Shown in pieces: positions 8,659-16,972 of a DNA stretch of 44,422 nucleotides. The notes under the pieces were generated by a model. It ran no database searches, was not told the origin of the DNA, and saw only the letters and a program-made list of their open reading frames with translations. Made by a program: the position numbers and the translations under genes. The stretch is from assembly GCF_900109995.1 (NCBI RefSeq), contig NZ_FOCB01000023.1, forward strand, positions 1 through 44,422, read 5' to 3'. The stretch is from Pseudomonas sp. ok272. GTDB lineage: Bacteria > Pseudomonadota > Gammaproteobacteria > Pseudomonadales > Pseudomonadaceae. The first letter of the stretch is position 1, and the number at the start of each line of letters is the position of its first letter.

Positions 8659-8746
8659 TTGTGGGAGCGAGCCTGCTCGCGAAAGTGGCCTGTCAGTCAA
8701 CTTAGGTATCGACTGACTGCCTTCGCGAGCAGGCTCGCTCCCACAA
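8659..8746. repeat. REP pair (BIME) with perfect 25-bp arms
   Basis: Two REP copies face each other at 8659-8683 and 8722-8746, perfectly complementary over 25 bp (TTGTGGGAGCGAGCC... and its reverse complement) with a 38-base loop. The pair lies between the quinone-reductase gene and the downstream LysR gene on the same strand. It could lower read-through or protect the upstream mRNA end. Confidence 0.9.
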
Positions 8747-8790
8747 GGGGCAAGGGATTCGATAGTAGCTGGATACGCGCGGGCGCGCTG

Positions 8791-9381
8791 TCACGCCGGC
8801 AAGTTGAACACCGTCTTGAGGTGCTGCTCGTAGCGCGCCACGTCGCCCTCGATGTCCGGACGCTTCATCACATCGACACACAGGAAGGTCGGCAGGCCGC
8901 TCATGCCGAGGAACTGATTGGCCTTGTGGAACGGGAAGTACACCGCGTCCACACCCTTGCCTTCGAAGAAGTCGGTGGGGTCATCGAACGCTTGTTGCGG
9001 CGCGTTCCAGGTCAGCGACAGCATGTACTGCTTGTCGTGGATCAGCCCACCGCTGCCGTACTTTTGCGACGCATCGGAACGGGTGCGGCCATCGCTGGCA
9101 TACAGGCTGCCGTGGCCTTCGGTGAACACGTCGTCGATGTACTGCTTGACGATCCACGGCGCGCCCATCCACCAACCCGGCATCTGGTAGATGATCACGT
9201 CGGCCCAGAGGAACTTGGCCACTTCTTCCTTGATGTCGTAGCCGGCGTCGATGTGGGTTTCCTTGACATCCACACCGCCGCGGTCGAGCACGGCCAGGGC
9301 CGCTTCGTGCAGGGTGTTGTTGTAGCGACCATCGGAGTGGGCGAACTTTTTACCGCCGTTGAGCAACAGTACTTTTTTCAT
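8791..9381 (-). CDS. MdaB-like NAD(P)H:quinone oxidoreductase (flavodoxin fold)
   Basis: This 196-residue protein starts with the flavodoxin-fold segment MKKVLLLNGGKKFAHSDGRYN and contains IYQMPGWWMGAPWIVKQYIDDVF, a hallmark of MdaB-like and modulator-of-drug-activity reductases that bind FAD or FMN and reduce quinones by two electrons. The length fits MdaB. The ATG at 9381 is preferred over one five codons upstream because the conserved fold starts right there and GAGG precedes it. It is probably expressed alone and protects against quinone or oxidative stress; a specific substrate cannot be assigned. Confidence 0.9.
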   Translation of the reverse strand: MKKVLLLNGGKKFAHSDGRYNNTLHEAALAVLDRGGVDVKETHIDAGYDIKEEVAKFLWADVIIYQMPGWWMGAPWIVKQYIDDVFTEGHGSLYASDGRTRSDASQKYGSGGLIHDKQYMLSLTWNAPQQAFDDPTDFFEGKGVDAVYFPFHKANQFLGMSGLPTFLCVDVMKRPDIEGDVARYEQHLKTVFNLPA

Positions 9382-9584
9382 GAGAAGCCTCGTCATCTGG
9401 GCCGATCCGCCGCGCTGTGGATAACTCGCGGGATCGAGAAGGTTTAATTCGATGACGGCAGGTTATCGACCCAATCCCCCAGGAGTAAGCCCGTCGCGGG
9501 CAAATGACTTTTGATCCACACGCAAGAATTGCCAGCCGATTATTGCCGTAAAATCCCCTCAACCCACCCATTGAGGCGCTTTCC

Positions 9585-9899
9585 ATGAGTCAGCAACACG
9601 GTTTTATCCTCCACGCCAAGACCCGCCCGGAACAGGCCGAGGCCTTCGAGGCGCTGTTTCGCGCCTATGTCGAACCCAGCCGCGCCGAGCCGGGCTGCAT
9701 CGAGTACCACATGCTGCGCGACCAGCAGGACCCGACGCTGTTTATCTTCTATGAGATCTGGCAGTCGAAGGCCCACCTCGATGTGCATTCGAACCTACCG
9801 CACATGCAGGCCTTCTTCGAGACGCGCATGGATTACCTGGAGCGTGACTTCGACATTCGCCCCATCGACATGCTCAGCCCGTCGTCGGCTAGCCGCTGA
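9585..9899 (+). CDS. Antibiotic biosynthesis monooxygenase (ABM/YgiN-type) domain protein
   Basis: This 104-residue ABM-fold protein has the pattern FILHAKTRPEQAEAFEALFRAYVEPSRAEPGCIEYHMLRDQQDPTLFIFYEIW with HLDVHSNLPHMQAFF downstream, typical of YgiN-like quinol monooxygenases and related small dimeric ferredoxin-like proteins. GAGG lies about eight bases before the ATG. It is divergent from the MdaB-like reductase; YgiN and MdaB form a proposed quinone redox pair in E. coli, so a joint role is plausible but inferred. Its 3' end overlaps the convergent permease gene by 11 bp. Confidence 0.88.
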   Translation: MSQQHGFILHAKTRPEQAEAFEALFRAYVEPSRAEPGCIEYHMLRDQQDPTLFIFYEIWQSKAHLDVHSNLPHMQAFFETRMDYLERDFDIRPIDMLSPSSASR

Positions 9900-10653
9900 T
9901 CAACAGGTAACCGCCAAGCAGCCCCAGGCCAACGAAGAACACCCGCTTGAACCGCTCGGCGCTGATGTGCTGGCGCAACCATTGCCCCAGCAGCATGCCG
10001 AACACAGCGGGGATCAGCGCCAGTAGCGAAGCGCCCATCTCGGCGCTGCCCAAGGCGCCGCGCCACAGCAAGCCGGCCGCCAGGGCCAGGGTCGACACCG
10101 TGAACGACAGGCCCAGCGCCTGCACCAGTTGATCCTTGTTCAGCCCCAGCGCTTGCAGGTAGGGCACCGCCGGGATCACAAAGACCCCGGACGCGGAGGT
10201 GATGAGGCCCGTAAGCACGCCGCACAGCGGACCGAGCCAGCGCTCGGCGCGACTGCCAACCCGCCAGGCGGGGAGCAGCAGCCCACTCAGGGCATACACC
10301 AACAACGCCCCGCCCAACGCCCGCACCACCCACTGCCCGCCTTCGATCTCCAGCCACAGCGTGCCGACCCCGGTGCCCAAAAAGATCGCCAGCAGCATCG
10401 GCCATAACCGCGCCACCAGCCCACGCAAGTGCCCGCCAAATGCCAGTTGCCAGAGGTTGGTCAGGGTGGCGGGAATGATCAACAGCGCGGCTGCCTGTGT
10501 CGGCGCCATAGCCAGGCCGAGCAGGCCCATGGCAATCGTCGGCAGGCCGAGACCGATCATGCCTTTGATCAATCCGGCCATCATGAAGGTAGCAATCACC
10601 AGCACAGACAGGGACAAGCCGAGGTTTTGATAGAACGTCAGGGAAGTATTCAT
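9889..10653 (-). CDS. TauE/SafE-family membrane permease
   Basis: This 254-residue inner-membrane protein has about eight hydrophobic segments. It begins MNTSLTFYQNLGLSLSVLVIATFMMAGLIKGMIGLGLPTIAMGLLG, the usual GxxGxG-rich opening of TauE/SafE (DUF81) proteins, which export sulfite or sulfo-organic anions or take up organic acids. I chose the ATG at 10653; the longer frame extends through REP sequence and is not credible. It is divergent from a LysR gene at 10859 that may control it. The stop codon lies inside the end of the convergent ABM gene. The substrate is unknown. Confidence 0.9.
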   Translation of the reverse strand: MNTSLTFYQNLGLSLSVLVIATFMMAGLIKGMIGLGLPTIAMGLLGLAMAPTQAAALLIIPATLTNLWQLAFGGHLRGLVARLWPMLLAIFLGTGVGTLWLEIEGGQWVVRALGGALLVYALSGLLLPAWRVGSRAERWLGPLCGVLTGLITSASGVFVIPAVPYLQALGLNKDQLVQALGLSFTVSTLALAAGLLWRGALGSAEMGASLLALIPAVFGMLLGQWLRQHISAERFKRVFFVGLGLLGGYLLISG

Positions 10654-10755
10654 GGCGCCATCCTCGGGGGTTTGGCGGTGCTTGAAAATGTGCCATACAC
10701 TGAGGCTGCCTCTTGTTTTAACTGAGGGACATACTTCATGGCGGCTGTCGACCGC

Positions 10756-10820
10756 TTCGCGAGCAGGCTCGCTCCCACAGGGAAAACGCGAACCCATGTG
10801 GGAGCGAGCCTGCTCGCGAA
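10756..10820. repeat. REP pair in a divergent promoter region
   Basis: Two 24-bp REP copies with perfectly complementary arms lie at 10756-10779 and 10797-10820, separated by 17 bases. They sit in the gap between the TauE-type gene and the divergent LysR gene, about 100 bp from the permease start and under 40 bp from the LysR start, an unusual place for REP DNA. Confidence 0.88.
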
Positions 10821-10858
10821 GGCGCCGCCCCGAACCATAATGCCCCGGACACAAGACC

Positions 10859-11758
10859 ATGCACTTCGACCTGATTGACCTGCGCCTGTACCTGAACATC
10901 TTCGACGCCGGCAACATCACCGCCGGGGCCGCACGCAGTCATTTGTCGCTGGCCGCCGCCAGTGCGCGACTGCGGGCCATGGAAGCGTCGCTGGGGATCG
11001 CTTTTTTCGAGCGCGGTCGCCGCGGGATCAGTCCGACCCCGGCCGGCAATGCGTTGGCGCAACACGCGCGATTGTTGCTGCAACAGGCCGAGCGCCTGCA
11101 ACAGGACCTCGCGGAGTACGCCAAGGGGGTCAAGGGCCAGGTGCGCCTGCTGTGCAACACCACGGCGCTCACCGAGTACCTGCCTGAAGTGCTGGCGACC
11201 TTTCTGCACCAACACCCCAACCTCGACATCGACCTGCAGGAGCTGCCGAGCTTGCGCATTACCCACGCATTGCGCCAGGGGGCGGCGCAGCTCGGGATTG
11301 TCTCCGATGCGGTGGACACCTCAGGCCTGGACACCCGACCCTTTCGCGACGACCCGCTGGTGCTGATCATGCCCAACGATCACCCGCTGGCCGAGGTACA
11401 GGCACCGAGTTTCAAGCAGAGCCTGGCCCACGATTACGTCGGGCTCAATGCCCACAGCGCGCTGGCGATTTACCTGGAGGAACAGGCGCTGCACGTGGGT
11501 CTGCGCATGCGCATCCGCATTCGGGTCGATGGCTTTGACGGGGTGATGCGCATGGTCGCGCAGGGTGCGGGGTTGGCGATTGTGCCGCTGGCCGCCGTGG
11601 AGCGCCGTGGCCCGCCGCAGGCCTTCAAATGCCGGGCACTGAACGAGCCCTGGGCCCGGCGAATGTTGTTGCTGTGCGCTCACTCGTTCGAGGGGCTGCC
11701 CAGGTATGCGAGCGCCTTGATGGCGGCCCTGTCAGCCGATGGCAGCGGTGGGCGCTAG
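10859..11758 (+). CDS. LysR-family transcriptional regulator
   Basis: This 299-residue LysR protein has a winged helix at about residues 1-65 (LNIFDAGNITAGAARSHLSLAAASARLRAMEASLGIAFFERGRRG) and an effector domain from about 90. It is divergent from the TauE/SafE-type permease gene, the usual arrangement for a LysR regulator and its target. No clear T-N11-A operator could be singled out because REP DNA fills much of the gap. The effector is unknown. Confidence 0.9.
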   Translation: MHFDLIDLRLYLNIFDAGNITAGAARSHLSLAAASARLRAMEASLGIAFFERGRRGISPTPAGNALAQHARLLLQQAERLQQDLAEYAKGVKGQVRLLCNTTALTEYLPEVLATFLHQHPNLDIDLQELPSLRITHALRQGAAQLGIVSDAVDTSGLDTRPFRDDPLVLIMPNDHPLAEVQAPSFKQSLAHDYVGLNAHSALAIYLEEQALHVGLRMRIRIRVDGFDGVMRMVAQGAGLAIVPLAAVERRGPPQAFKCRALNEPWARRMLLLCAHSFEGLPRYASALMAALSADGSGGR

Positions 11759-11783
11759 CGCTAGCGGTGGATGTGGATGTGGA

Positions 11784-11873
11784 TGTGGGAGCGAGCCTGC
11801 TCGCGAAGAGGCCGGCCCATCCAACCTACCTGTTGGCTGACAGATCGCTTTCGCGAGCAGGCTCGCTCCCACA
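11784..11873. repeat. REP pair between convergent lysR and kynU
   Basis: Perfect 24-bp REP arms lie at 11784-11807 and 11850-11873 in opposite orientation, filling most of the gap between two convergent genes. Just before it, GGATGT is repeated three times in tandem (about 11768-11785). The pair probably helps separate the two transcripts. Confidence 0.88.
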
Positions 11874-11895
11874 CGCTCCCCTTCAACACATGCCC

Positions 11896-13146
11896 TCAGG
11901 TCACGCTATGACGCACCTGGAACTGCGCCTGCGCCCAGGTTTTCTGGTCGAGGATCTCGCCCAGGATCTGCACCGCATCGAACACCTCGGTGAAGCGGGT
12001 GTAGAGCGGGGTGAAGCCGAAACGCATGATCCGCGGCTCGCGGTAGTCACCGATCACGCCCCGGGCGATCAGCGCCTGGATCACCGCGTAGCCTTCGGGG
12101 TGTTCGAAGCTGACGTGACTGCCGCGCTTGGTGTGCTCACGCGGGGTGATCAGCGTCAGGCCGTGGGCGGCGCAACGCGCCTCGACCAACTCGATGAACA
12201 GGTCGGTCAGGGCCAGGGACTTGCGGCGCAGGCTGGCCATGTCGGTCTGGGCGAAGATGTCCAGGCCACACTCGACCATCGCCAGCGACGTGATCGGCTG
12301 GGTACCACACAAGTAGCGGGCAATGCCACGGCTCGGCTCGTAGGCCGACTCCATGTCGAACTGGCGCGAATGACCGAACCAGCCCGACAGCGGCTGTGTC
12401 ACCAGATCGCACAACGCGGGCGAGACCCACACGAAGGCTTGCGAACCCGGCCCGCCATTGAGGTATTTGTAGGTACAGCCGATGGCGTAGTCCGCGCCAG
12501 CACCACGCAAATCGACCGGCACCGCGCCGGCCGAGTGCGCCAGGTCCCAGACCGCCAGGGCGCCACATTCGTGGATCAATGCAGTGGTGGCCTGCATGTC
12601 GTGCATATAGCCGGTCTTGTAGTTGACGTGGGTCAGCATGACCACCGCGACATCCGCATCGACGGCCTGCACCAGCGCTTCGGGGGAATCCACCAGGCGC
12701 AGGCTGTAGCCCTGTTGCAGCAGGTCCATCAAGCCCTGGGCGATGTACAAATCGGTGGGGAAGTTGCTGGATTCGCTGACGATCACCCGCCGGGCAGGCG
12801 AGCGCGCGGCCTGCACCTGCAGGGCGGCGCCGAGGACCTTGAACAGGTTGATCGAGGTGGTATCGGTGATCACCACCTCGTCGTCGCCGGCACCAATCAA
12901 ACGGGCCAATTGATTGCCCAGGCGCTGCGGCAGATCGCGCCAGCCGGCACTGTTCCAACTGCGGATCAGGCCATCGCCCCACTCCTGGGCAATCACCGCC
13001 TGGGCCCGCTCAAGCGCGGCCACGGGACGGGCGCCAAGCGAGTTGCCGTCCAGGTAGATCACGCCCTCAGGCAGCGCGAACTGATCACGCAGCGCAGCCA
13101 GCGCGTCTTGCGCATCGAGCGCCAGGCAGTCGTTTCTTGTGGTCAT
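11896..13146 (-). CDS. kynU: Kynureninase
   Basis: This 416-residue PLP enzyme cleaves L-kynurenine to anthranilate and L-alanine. Recognisable segments are the N-terminal VIYLDGNSLGARP, the pyridoxal-phosphate lysine region CTYKYLNGGPGSQAFVWV (about residue 230), the DLAHSAGAVPVDL phosphate/cofactor region, and C-terminal RFGFTPLYTRFTEV. Length matches bacterial KynU. It is divergent from kynR, the likely activator, and is separated from kynB and kynA by about 9 kb, so the kyn genes form two transcription units. A REP pair follows the gene. Confidence 0.97.
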   Translation of the reverse strand: MTTRNDCLALDAQDALAALRDQFALPEGVIYLDGNSLGARPVAALERAQAVIAQEWGDGLIRSWNSAGWRDLPQRLGNQLARLIGAGDDEVVITDTTSINLFKVLGAALQVQAARSPARRVIVSESSNFPTDLYIAQGLMDLLQQGYSLRLVDSPEALVQAVDADVAVVMLTHVNYKTGYMHDMQATTALIHECGALAVWDLAHSAGAVPVDLRGAGADYAIGCTYKYLNGGPGSQAFVWVSPALCDLVTQPLSGWFGHSRQFDMESAYEPSRGIARYLCGTQPITSLAMVECGLDIFAQTDMASLRRKSLALTDLFIELVEARCAAHGLTLITPREHTKRGSHVSFEHPEGYAVIQALIARGVIGDYREPRIMRFGFTPLYTRFTEVFDAVQILGEILDQKTWAQAQFQVRHSVT

Positions 13147-13244
13147 GGAAGGTCCTGTCCTTTAAGTGTCATGCGGCCGCTAGGCGCCGTATCCCGGGCC
13201 CTTTCGCAGCGAATCAATGGACAAATAATGAACGAAGATTTAGA

Positions 13245-13259
13245 GAATTTTCGTGCAAA
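13245..13259 (+). promoter_or_regulatory. Candidate KynR site in the kynU-kynR gap
   Basis: GAATTTTCGTGCAAA at this position matches GAACTTTCTTGCAAA upstream of kynB (23735-23749) in 13 of 15 bases. Both lie 50-115 bp upstream of kyn genes in the same orientation relative to kynU and kynB. Just before this copy is an imperfect dyad, CGAAGATT/AATTTTCG; AAATCTTCG occurs next to the kynB copy. KynR binding is inferred. Confidence 0.5.
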
Positions 13260-13278
13260 GTGCAGGGCCATATAGTAG

Positions 13279-13293
13279 TTATCTCGAAGATAA
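13279..13293. promoter_or_regulatory. 15-bp palindrome in the kynU-kynR gap
   Basis: TTATCT-CGA-AGATAA is a perfect 6-bp inverted repeat with a 3-base centre, 40 bp upstream of the kynR ATG. Lrp/AsnC regulators bind palindromes of about this size, so it may serve kynR autoregulation. No second copy was noticed at kynB, which weakens it as the general KynR site. Confidence 0.4.
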
Positions 13294-13332
13294 TTCGAAT
13301 CCAACTCAAAAAACCGCGGATTTATTCAAGCC

Positions 13333-13806
13333 ATGACTCTCGACGCCACAGACCTGCGCATCCTGCACTTTTTGCAACTGGACGGACGCATCAGCAACCA
13401 GGAACTGGCCGAGAAAGTCGCGCTGTCACCCTCGGCCTGCCTGCGGCGTTTAAGGCTGCTGGAAAGCGAGGGGATCATCACCGGCTACCGCGCCGAACTG
13501 AGCGCCGAGCGCCTGGGCGTGGAACTGGAAGCCATCGTCCACGTGTCACTGCGCCAGGACGTCGAGGACTGGCACGACACCTTCGTCAAGAAAGTCCAGT
13601 CATGGCCGGAAGTGTCCACCGCCTACGTGATAACCGGCGCCAGCAACTATGTGCTGCGGGTACAGGCCCGCAACCTCAAACACTTCTCGGACTTCATCGT
13701 CAACAAACTCAACCGCACGGCAGGCGTGACCGACATACGCTCGGAGATCGTGCTGCAGAAGATCAAGGAGCGGGAAGACTTGTTGGATCTGGTGGCGCGC
13801 AAATAG
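13333..13806 (+). CDS. kynR: Lrp/AsnC-family regulator of the kynurenine pathway (KynR)
   Basis: This 157-residue protein has an AsnC-type helix-turn-helix (about residues 4-60, TDLRILHFLQLDGRISNQELAEKVALSPSACLRRLRLLESEGII) and a C-terminal RAM ligand-binding domain (about 70-145). It is divergent from kynU, the same arrangement as KynR and kynU in P. aeruginosa, where KynR responds to kynurenine and activates the kyn genes. The ribosome site is weak. A different Lrp-like role is possible, but the position makes KynR the best call. Confidence 0.9.
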   Translation: MTLDATDLRILHFLQLDGRISNQELAEKVALSPSACLRRLRLLESEGIITGYRAELSAERLGVELEAIVHVSLRQDVEDWHDTFVKKVQSWPEVSTAYVITGASNYVLRVQARNLKHFSDFIVNKLNRTAGVTDIRSEIVLQKIKEREDLLDLVARK

Positions 13807-13873
13807 GCCCAGGCGCCTCCCTCCCTCGCGAATGCAATCTGTCAGTAACATCGATGCTGACTGACACACCGCT

Positions 13874-13984
13874 TTCGCGAGCAAGCCCGCTCCCACAGTT
13901 TAGATCGCAGTACAGACGCAAGCGCCAGGTCGGCTGCCAGGCCGCCTTCGCAACGGTGCGGCGATCCGACAGCTCACTCCCACA
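13874..13984. repeat. REP sequences between kynR and antR
   Basis: One good REP copy (TTCGCGAGCAAGCCCGCTCCCACA) lies at 13874-13897. Diverged REP-like material follows, ending in ACTCCCACAG near 13984. The cluster sits between two convergent regulator genes. Confidence 0.75.
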
Positions 13985-14029
13985 GCGGACCGAAACACAT
14001 TCACCACAGCGCCCACAGCGACCCACCCG

Positions 14030-15043
14030 TCAGATAGAGCGCATCCGCCGTGCTTCGTTGCGCTGCACGGTCGCGCTGGGGGACTCGTCGAACAACTTGC
14101 GGTACTCGGCGGAGAATCGGCCCATGTGGGTAAAGCCCCAGGCCATGGCCACTTCCGAGATATTGCGCGCCTGGCCATGCTCGAGAATGTCCTGGCGCAC
14201 CGCATTCAAACGGTGCTTCTTCAAATAGGCCATCGGCGACAGGGCGAAATACTTTCGAAAGGCTTCGAACAGCTTGAAGCGCGACACCCCGGCCGCCGCT
14301 TCGAGGTCCTCCAGGCACAACGCCTCGCGGGCATTATCGTGAATGTACTGCTTGGCCCTGACCAGGTAATGCGGCAACTTGACCCCGGACACCTCACGCA
14401 ACTCATCGGAATAGTTGTTGGGCTGGGCGAATATCAGGCCCTTGATCAGCGTGCTTTCAAGGTCCCGGGTGAACGCCACTTGCTCGAACAACGCACTGCT
14501 GCGCTCCACTTCATCGATGAAGTAACGCGCCATCCGCCACCACGCGGCCGAAGCGCCGTCCACCGCATCCATCGCCGGCTCGAAACGCAGCGGCGCGTCC
14601 AGCGGGCGCTGCAAGATACCCTCCAGGGACTCATTCATCGCGGCGCGGGTGATCACCACCTGGACCTTGCGACAGTCACCGGAAATCGCCAGCACCTGGT
14701 GCTCATTGGGCGAAATGATCACGCCCTGGTCGCGGTCGGAGCGCAGGCGCTTACCGTTCTTGAGCAACTCCTGCTCCCCCACCAACGGCAGGCTGAGGCT
14801 GTAGCTGCTGAAGTGCTCGGCGTCCTCGATATCGATGTTGACGTCAGTGCCGTATTCGAGAGTGCCCAGGGTCGTGGCCATGGACTTGAACACGTTGCCG
14901 CTGTGATGAAAGCGGATACGCGTCGGTGTCGAGGTCTCCAGGCGATGGGGACCACAGATCCCCGACATCCAGGACCTGGCCCCTTCAAGGTCATAGTGAT
15001 CGATACGAATATCGCGACTCTGTGAATCGGCGTTGCTATTCAT
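14030..15043 (-). CDS. antR: AraC-family activator of anthranilate dioxygenase genes (AntR)
   Basis: This 337-residue protein has an N-terminal AraC_binding_2-like ligand domain and a C-terminal AraC/XylS double helix-turn-helix (about residues 235-335, with LEDLEAAAGVSRFKLFEAFRKYFALSPMAYLKKHRL and ISEVAMAWGFTHMGRFSAEYRKLFDESPS). It is divergent from antABC, as in P. aeruginosa, where AntR activates antABC with anthranilate. I chose the ATG at 15043; a longer frame from 15178 would run through the distal pair of putative AntR half-sites at 15137-15172, which argues against it. The gene is probably autoregulated from those sites. Confidence 0.92.
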   Translation of the reverse strand: MNSNADSQSRDIRIDHYDLEGARSWMSGICGPHRLETSTPTRIRFHHSGNVFKSMATTLGTLEYGTDVNIDIEDAEHFSSYSLSLPLVGEQELLKNGKRLRSDRDQGVIISPNEHQVLAISGDCRKVQVVITRAAMNESLEGILQRPLDAPLRFEPAMDAVDGASAAWWRMARYFIDEVERSSALFEQVAFTRDLESTLIKGLIFAQPNNYSDELREVSGVKLPHYLVRAKQYIHDNAREALCLEDLEAAAGVSRFKLFEAFRKYFALSPMAYLKKHRLNAVRQDILEHGQARNISEVAMAWGFTHMGRFSAEYRKLFDESPSATVQRNEARRMRSI

Positions 15044-15136
15044 CACGGCACCCACGGCATTATTTTTTTCGGTGCACTCTGACGGCGCACCTTTGGTGAG
15101 AAACGAGCAATTTCCAGACCAGCCCACCCGCCCCCC

Positions 15137-15172
15137 ACTGAAGGGATAACAATCGCCCACTAAGTGGATAAG
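15137..15172 (+). promoter_or_regulatory. Distal pair of putative AntR half-sites (22-bp direct repeat)
   Basis: ACTGAAGGGATAAC at 15137 and ACTAAGTGGATAAG at 15159 form direct repeats exactly 22 bp apart, about two helix turns. They match the pair at 15479/15501 near antA in orientation and spacing. They lie 94-129 bp upstream of the antR ATG. AraC-family dimers typically bind direct repeats in this way. Binding by AntR is inferred. Confidence 0.65.
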
Positions 15173-15344
15173 GCGCACTGAATAGCGCTCGACGCAAGGT
15201 CCAGACAGTAGCGCACTGGCGCCAATTGGGGCAGCCGTTCATCACCGCGTGCACGACAGTGAGTCATCGCTGCACAGACCGACGCTCAAGTGTTACCCCG
15301 GTTTGTGGCAGCGAGGGCATCCGCCAGTGATTGGTTGGCTGTCA

Positions 15345-15452
15345 GGCCGCCTTCGCGAGCGGGCTCGCTCCCACAATGGATCGAAGTCCATCCGCCAGAG
15401 CCAGGCCGGCCGGAAGGCCGCCTTCGCCGGCAAGCCGGTCTCGCTCCCACGG
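15345..15452. repeat. REP sequences between the two AntR-site pairs
   Basis: TTCGCGAGCGGGCTCGCTCCCACAA (about 15352-15376) and a diverged TTCGCCGGCAAGCCGGTCTCGCTCCCAC (about 15423-15450) are REP relatives in tandem. They occupy part of the 538-bp antR-antA gap and separate the distal from the proximal pair of AntR half-sites. The rest of the gap (15173-15340) shows no gene. Confidence 0.75.
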
Positions 15453-15478
15453 ATTCAGGTGAATCCGAAGACCCCCAT

Positions 15479-15540
15479 ACTTAGCGGATGGCCTTCGCCG
15501 ACTAAGCGGATAGACCCTCACCCACCCCAGTCTCTCTAAT
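15479..15540 (+). promoter_or_regulatory. Proximal AntR half-site pair and antA promoter
   Basis: ACTTAGCGGATGGC at 15479 and ACTAAGCGGATAGA at 15501 are direct repeats 22 bp apart. The second ends where a -35 hexamer would lie. A plausible -10 (TCTAAT, 15535-15540) follows about 17 bp after a non-consensus -35 (AGACCC, 15512-15517), as expected for an activator-dependent AraC-type promoter. The antA ATG is 41 bp further on. Across all four half-sites ACT, A and GGAT are invariant. Confidence 0.65.
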
Positions 15541-15581
15541 GGCGCATACCGATTGGCCTGAATAAAAATAGGGGCACACCC

Positions 15582-16970
15582 ATGAATGGCGAAAAAAACG
15601 TCGAACAGTGGAAAACATTCATCGAAGGCTGCCTGGACTTTCGTCCGGCCGAAGGCGTGTTCCGCATTGCTCGGGACATGTTCACCGAACCCCAGCTGTT
15701 CGACCTGGAGATGGAACTGATCTTCGAGAAGAACTGGATCTACGCCTGCCACGAAAGCGAACTGGCCAACAACCACGACTTCGTCACCATGCGCGCCGGA
15801 CGCCAGCCGATGATCATCACCCGCGACGGTGACGGCCAACTCAATGCCCTGATCAACGCCTGCCAGCACCGCGGCACCACCCTGACCCGGGTCGGCAAGG
15901 GCAACCAGTCGACGTTCACCTGCCCGTTCCACGCCTGGTGCTACAAAAGCGACGGGCGCCTGGTCAAGGTCAAGGCCCCCGGCGAATACCCCGAAGGCTT
16001 CGACAAGGCCACTCGCGGCCTGAAAAAAGCGCGTATCGAGAGCTACAAAGGGTTTGTGTTCATCAGCCTGGACGTGAACGGCAGCAACAGCCTGCAAGAC
16101 TTCCTCGGCGACGCCAAAGTGTTCTTCGACATGATGGTCGCCCAGTCGCCCACCGGCGAGCTGGAAGTGCTGCCGGGCAAGTCGGCCTACACCTACGAGG
16201 GCAACTGGAAGCTACAGAACGAGAACGGCCTGGATGGCTACCACGTCAGCACGGTCCACTATAACTACGTGGCCACGGTGCAACATCGCCAGCAGGTCAA
16301 CAGCGAAAACGGCACCGCCAGCGGCACCACCCTGGACTACAGCAAGCTCGGCGCGGGCGACGCCAACACCGATGACGGCTGGTTCGCCTTCAACAACGGT
16401 CACAGCGTGCTGTTCAGCGACATGCCCAACCCGACCGTGCGCTCCGGCTACGCGACCATCATGCCGCGCCTGATCGACGAATACGGCCAGCAGAAGGCCG
16501 AGTGGATGATGCATCGCCTGCGCAACCTGAACGTCTACCCGAGCCTGTTCTTCCTCGATCAAATCAGTTCGCAGTTGCGCATCATCCGTCCGGTGGCCTG
16601 GAACAAGACCGAAATCATCAGCCAGTGCCTGGGGGTCAAGAACGAGTCGGATGCCGATCGCGAGAACCGCATCCGCCAGTTCGAAGACTTCTTCAACGTC
16701 TCCGGCCTCGGCACCCCGGACGACCTGGTGGAGTTCCGTGAAGCCCAGCGTGGTTTCCAGGCCCGCCTGGAACGCTGGAGCGATATCTCCCGAGGCAGCC
16801 ACCGCTGGGAAACCGGGGCCACGCCCAACAGCGAGGCCATCGGCATCGCACCGGCCATGACCGGCACCGAATTCACCCACGAGGGGCTGTACGTCAACCA
16901 GCACGCCAACTGGCAGAAGTTCTTGCTCGATGGCCTGGACGCCCAATCCCTGAAGCTGCGTGAGGTGTGA
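15582..16970 (+). CDS. antA: Anthranilate 1,2-dioxygenase large (alpha) subunit
   Basis: This 462-residue Rieske non-heme iron oxygenase alpha subunit has the Rieske [2Fe-2S] ligands Cys94-His96 (INACQHRG) and Cys114-His117 (TCPFHAW). The mononuclear iron site follows as LDGYHVSTVH, with His221, His226 and the bridging Asp218. Together with AntB and AntC it converts anthranilate to catechol with release of CO2 and ammonia. The length and the closeness to AntB, AntC and AntR support AntA over BenA or other benzoate dioxygenases. GGGG lies about eight bases before the ATG. It heads the antABC operon. Confidence 0.95.
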   Translation: MNGEKNVEQWKTFIEGCLDFRPAEGVFRIARDMFTEPQLFDLEMELIFEKNWIYACHESELANNHDFVTMRAGRQPMIITRDGDGQLNALINACQHRGTTLTRVGKGNQSTFTCPFHAWCYKSDGRLVKVKAPGEYPEGFDKATRGLKKARIESYKGFVFISLDVNGSNSLQDFLGDAKVFFDMMVAQSPTGELEVLPGKSAYTYEGNWKLQNENGLDGYHVSTVHYNYVATVQHRQQVNSENGTASGTTLDYSKLGAGDANTDDGWFAFNNGHSVLFSDMPNPTVRSGYATIMPRLIDEYGQQKAEWMMHRLRNLNVYPSLFFLDQISSQLRIIRPVAWNKTEIISQCLGVKNESDADRENRIRQFEDFFNVSGLGTPDDLVEFREAQRGFQARLERWSDISRGSHRWETGATPNSEAIGIAPAMTGTEFTHEGLYVNQHANWQKFLLDGLDAQSLKLREV

Positions 16971-16972
16971 GC

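Noticed and set aside
13137..14228. Long plus-strand frame across kynR and antR ends
   Set aside because: It runs through non-coding REP DNA and overlaps kynR in another frame.
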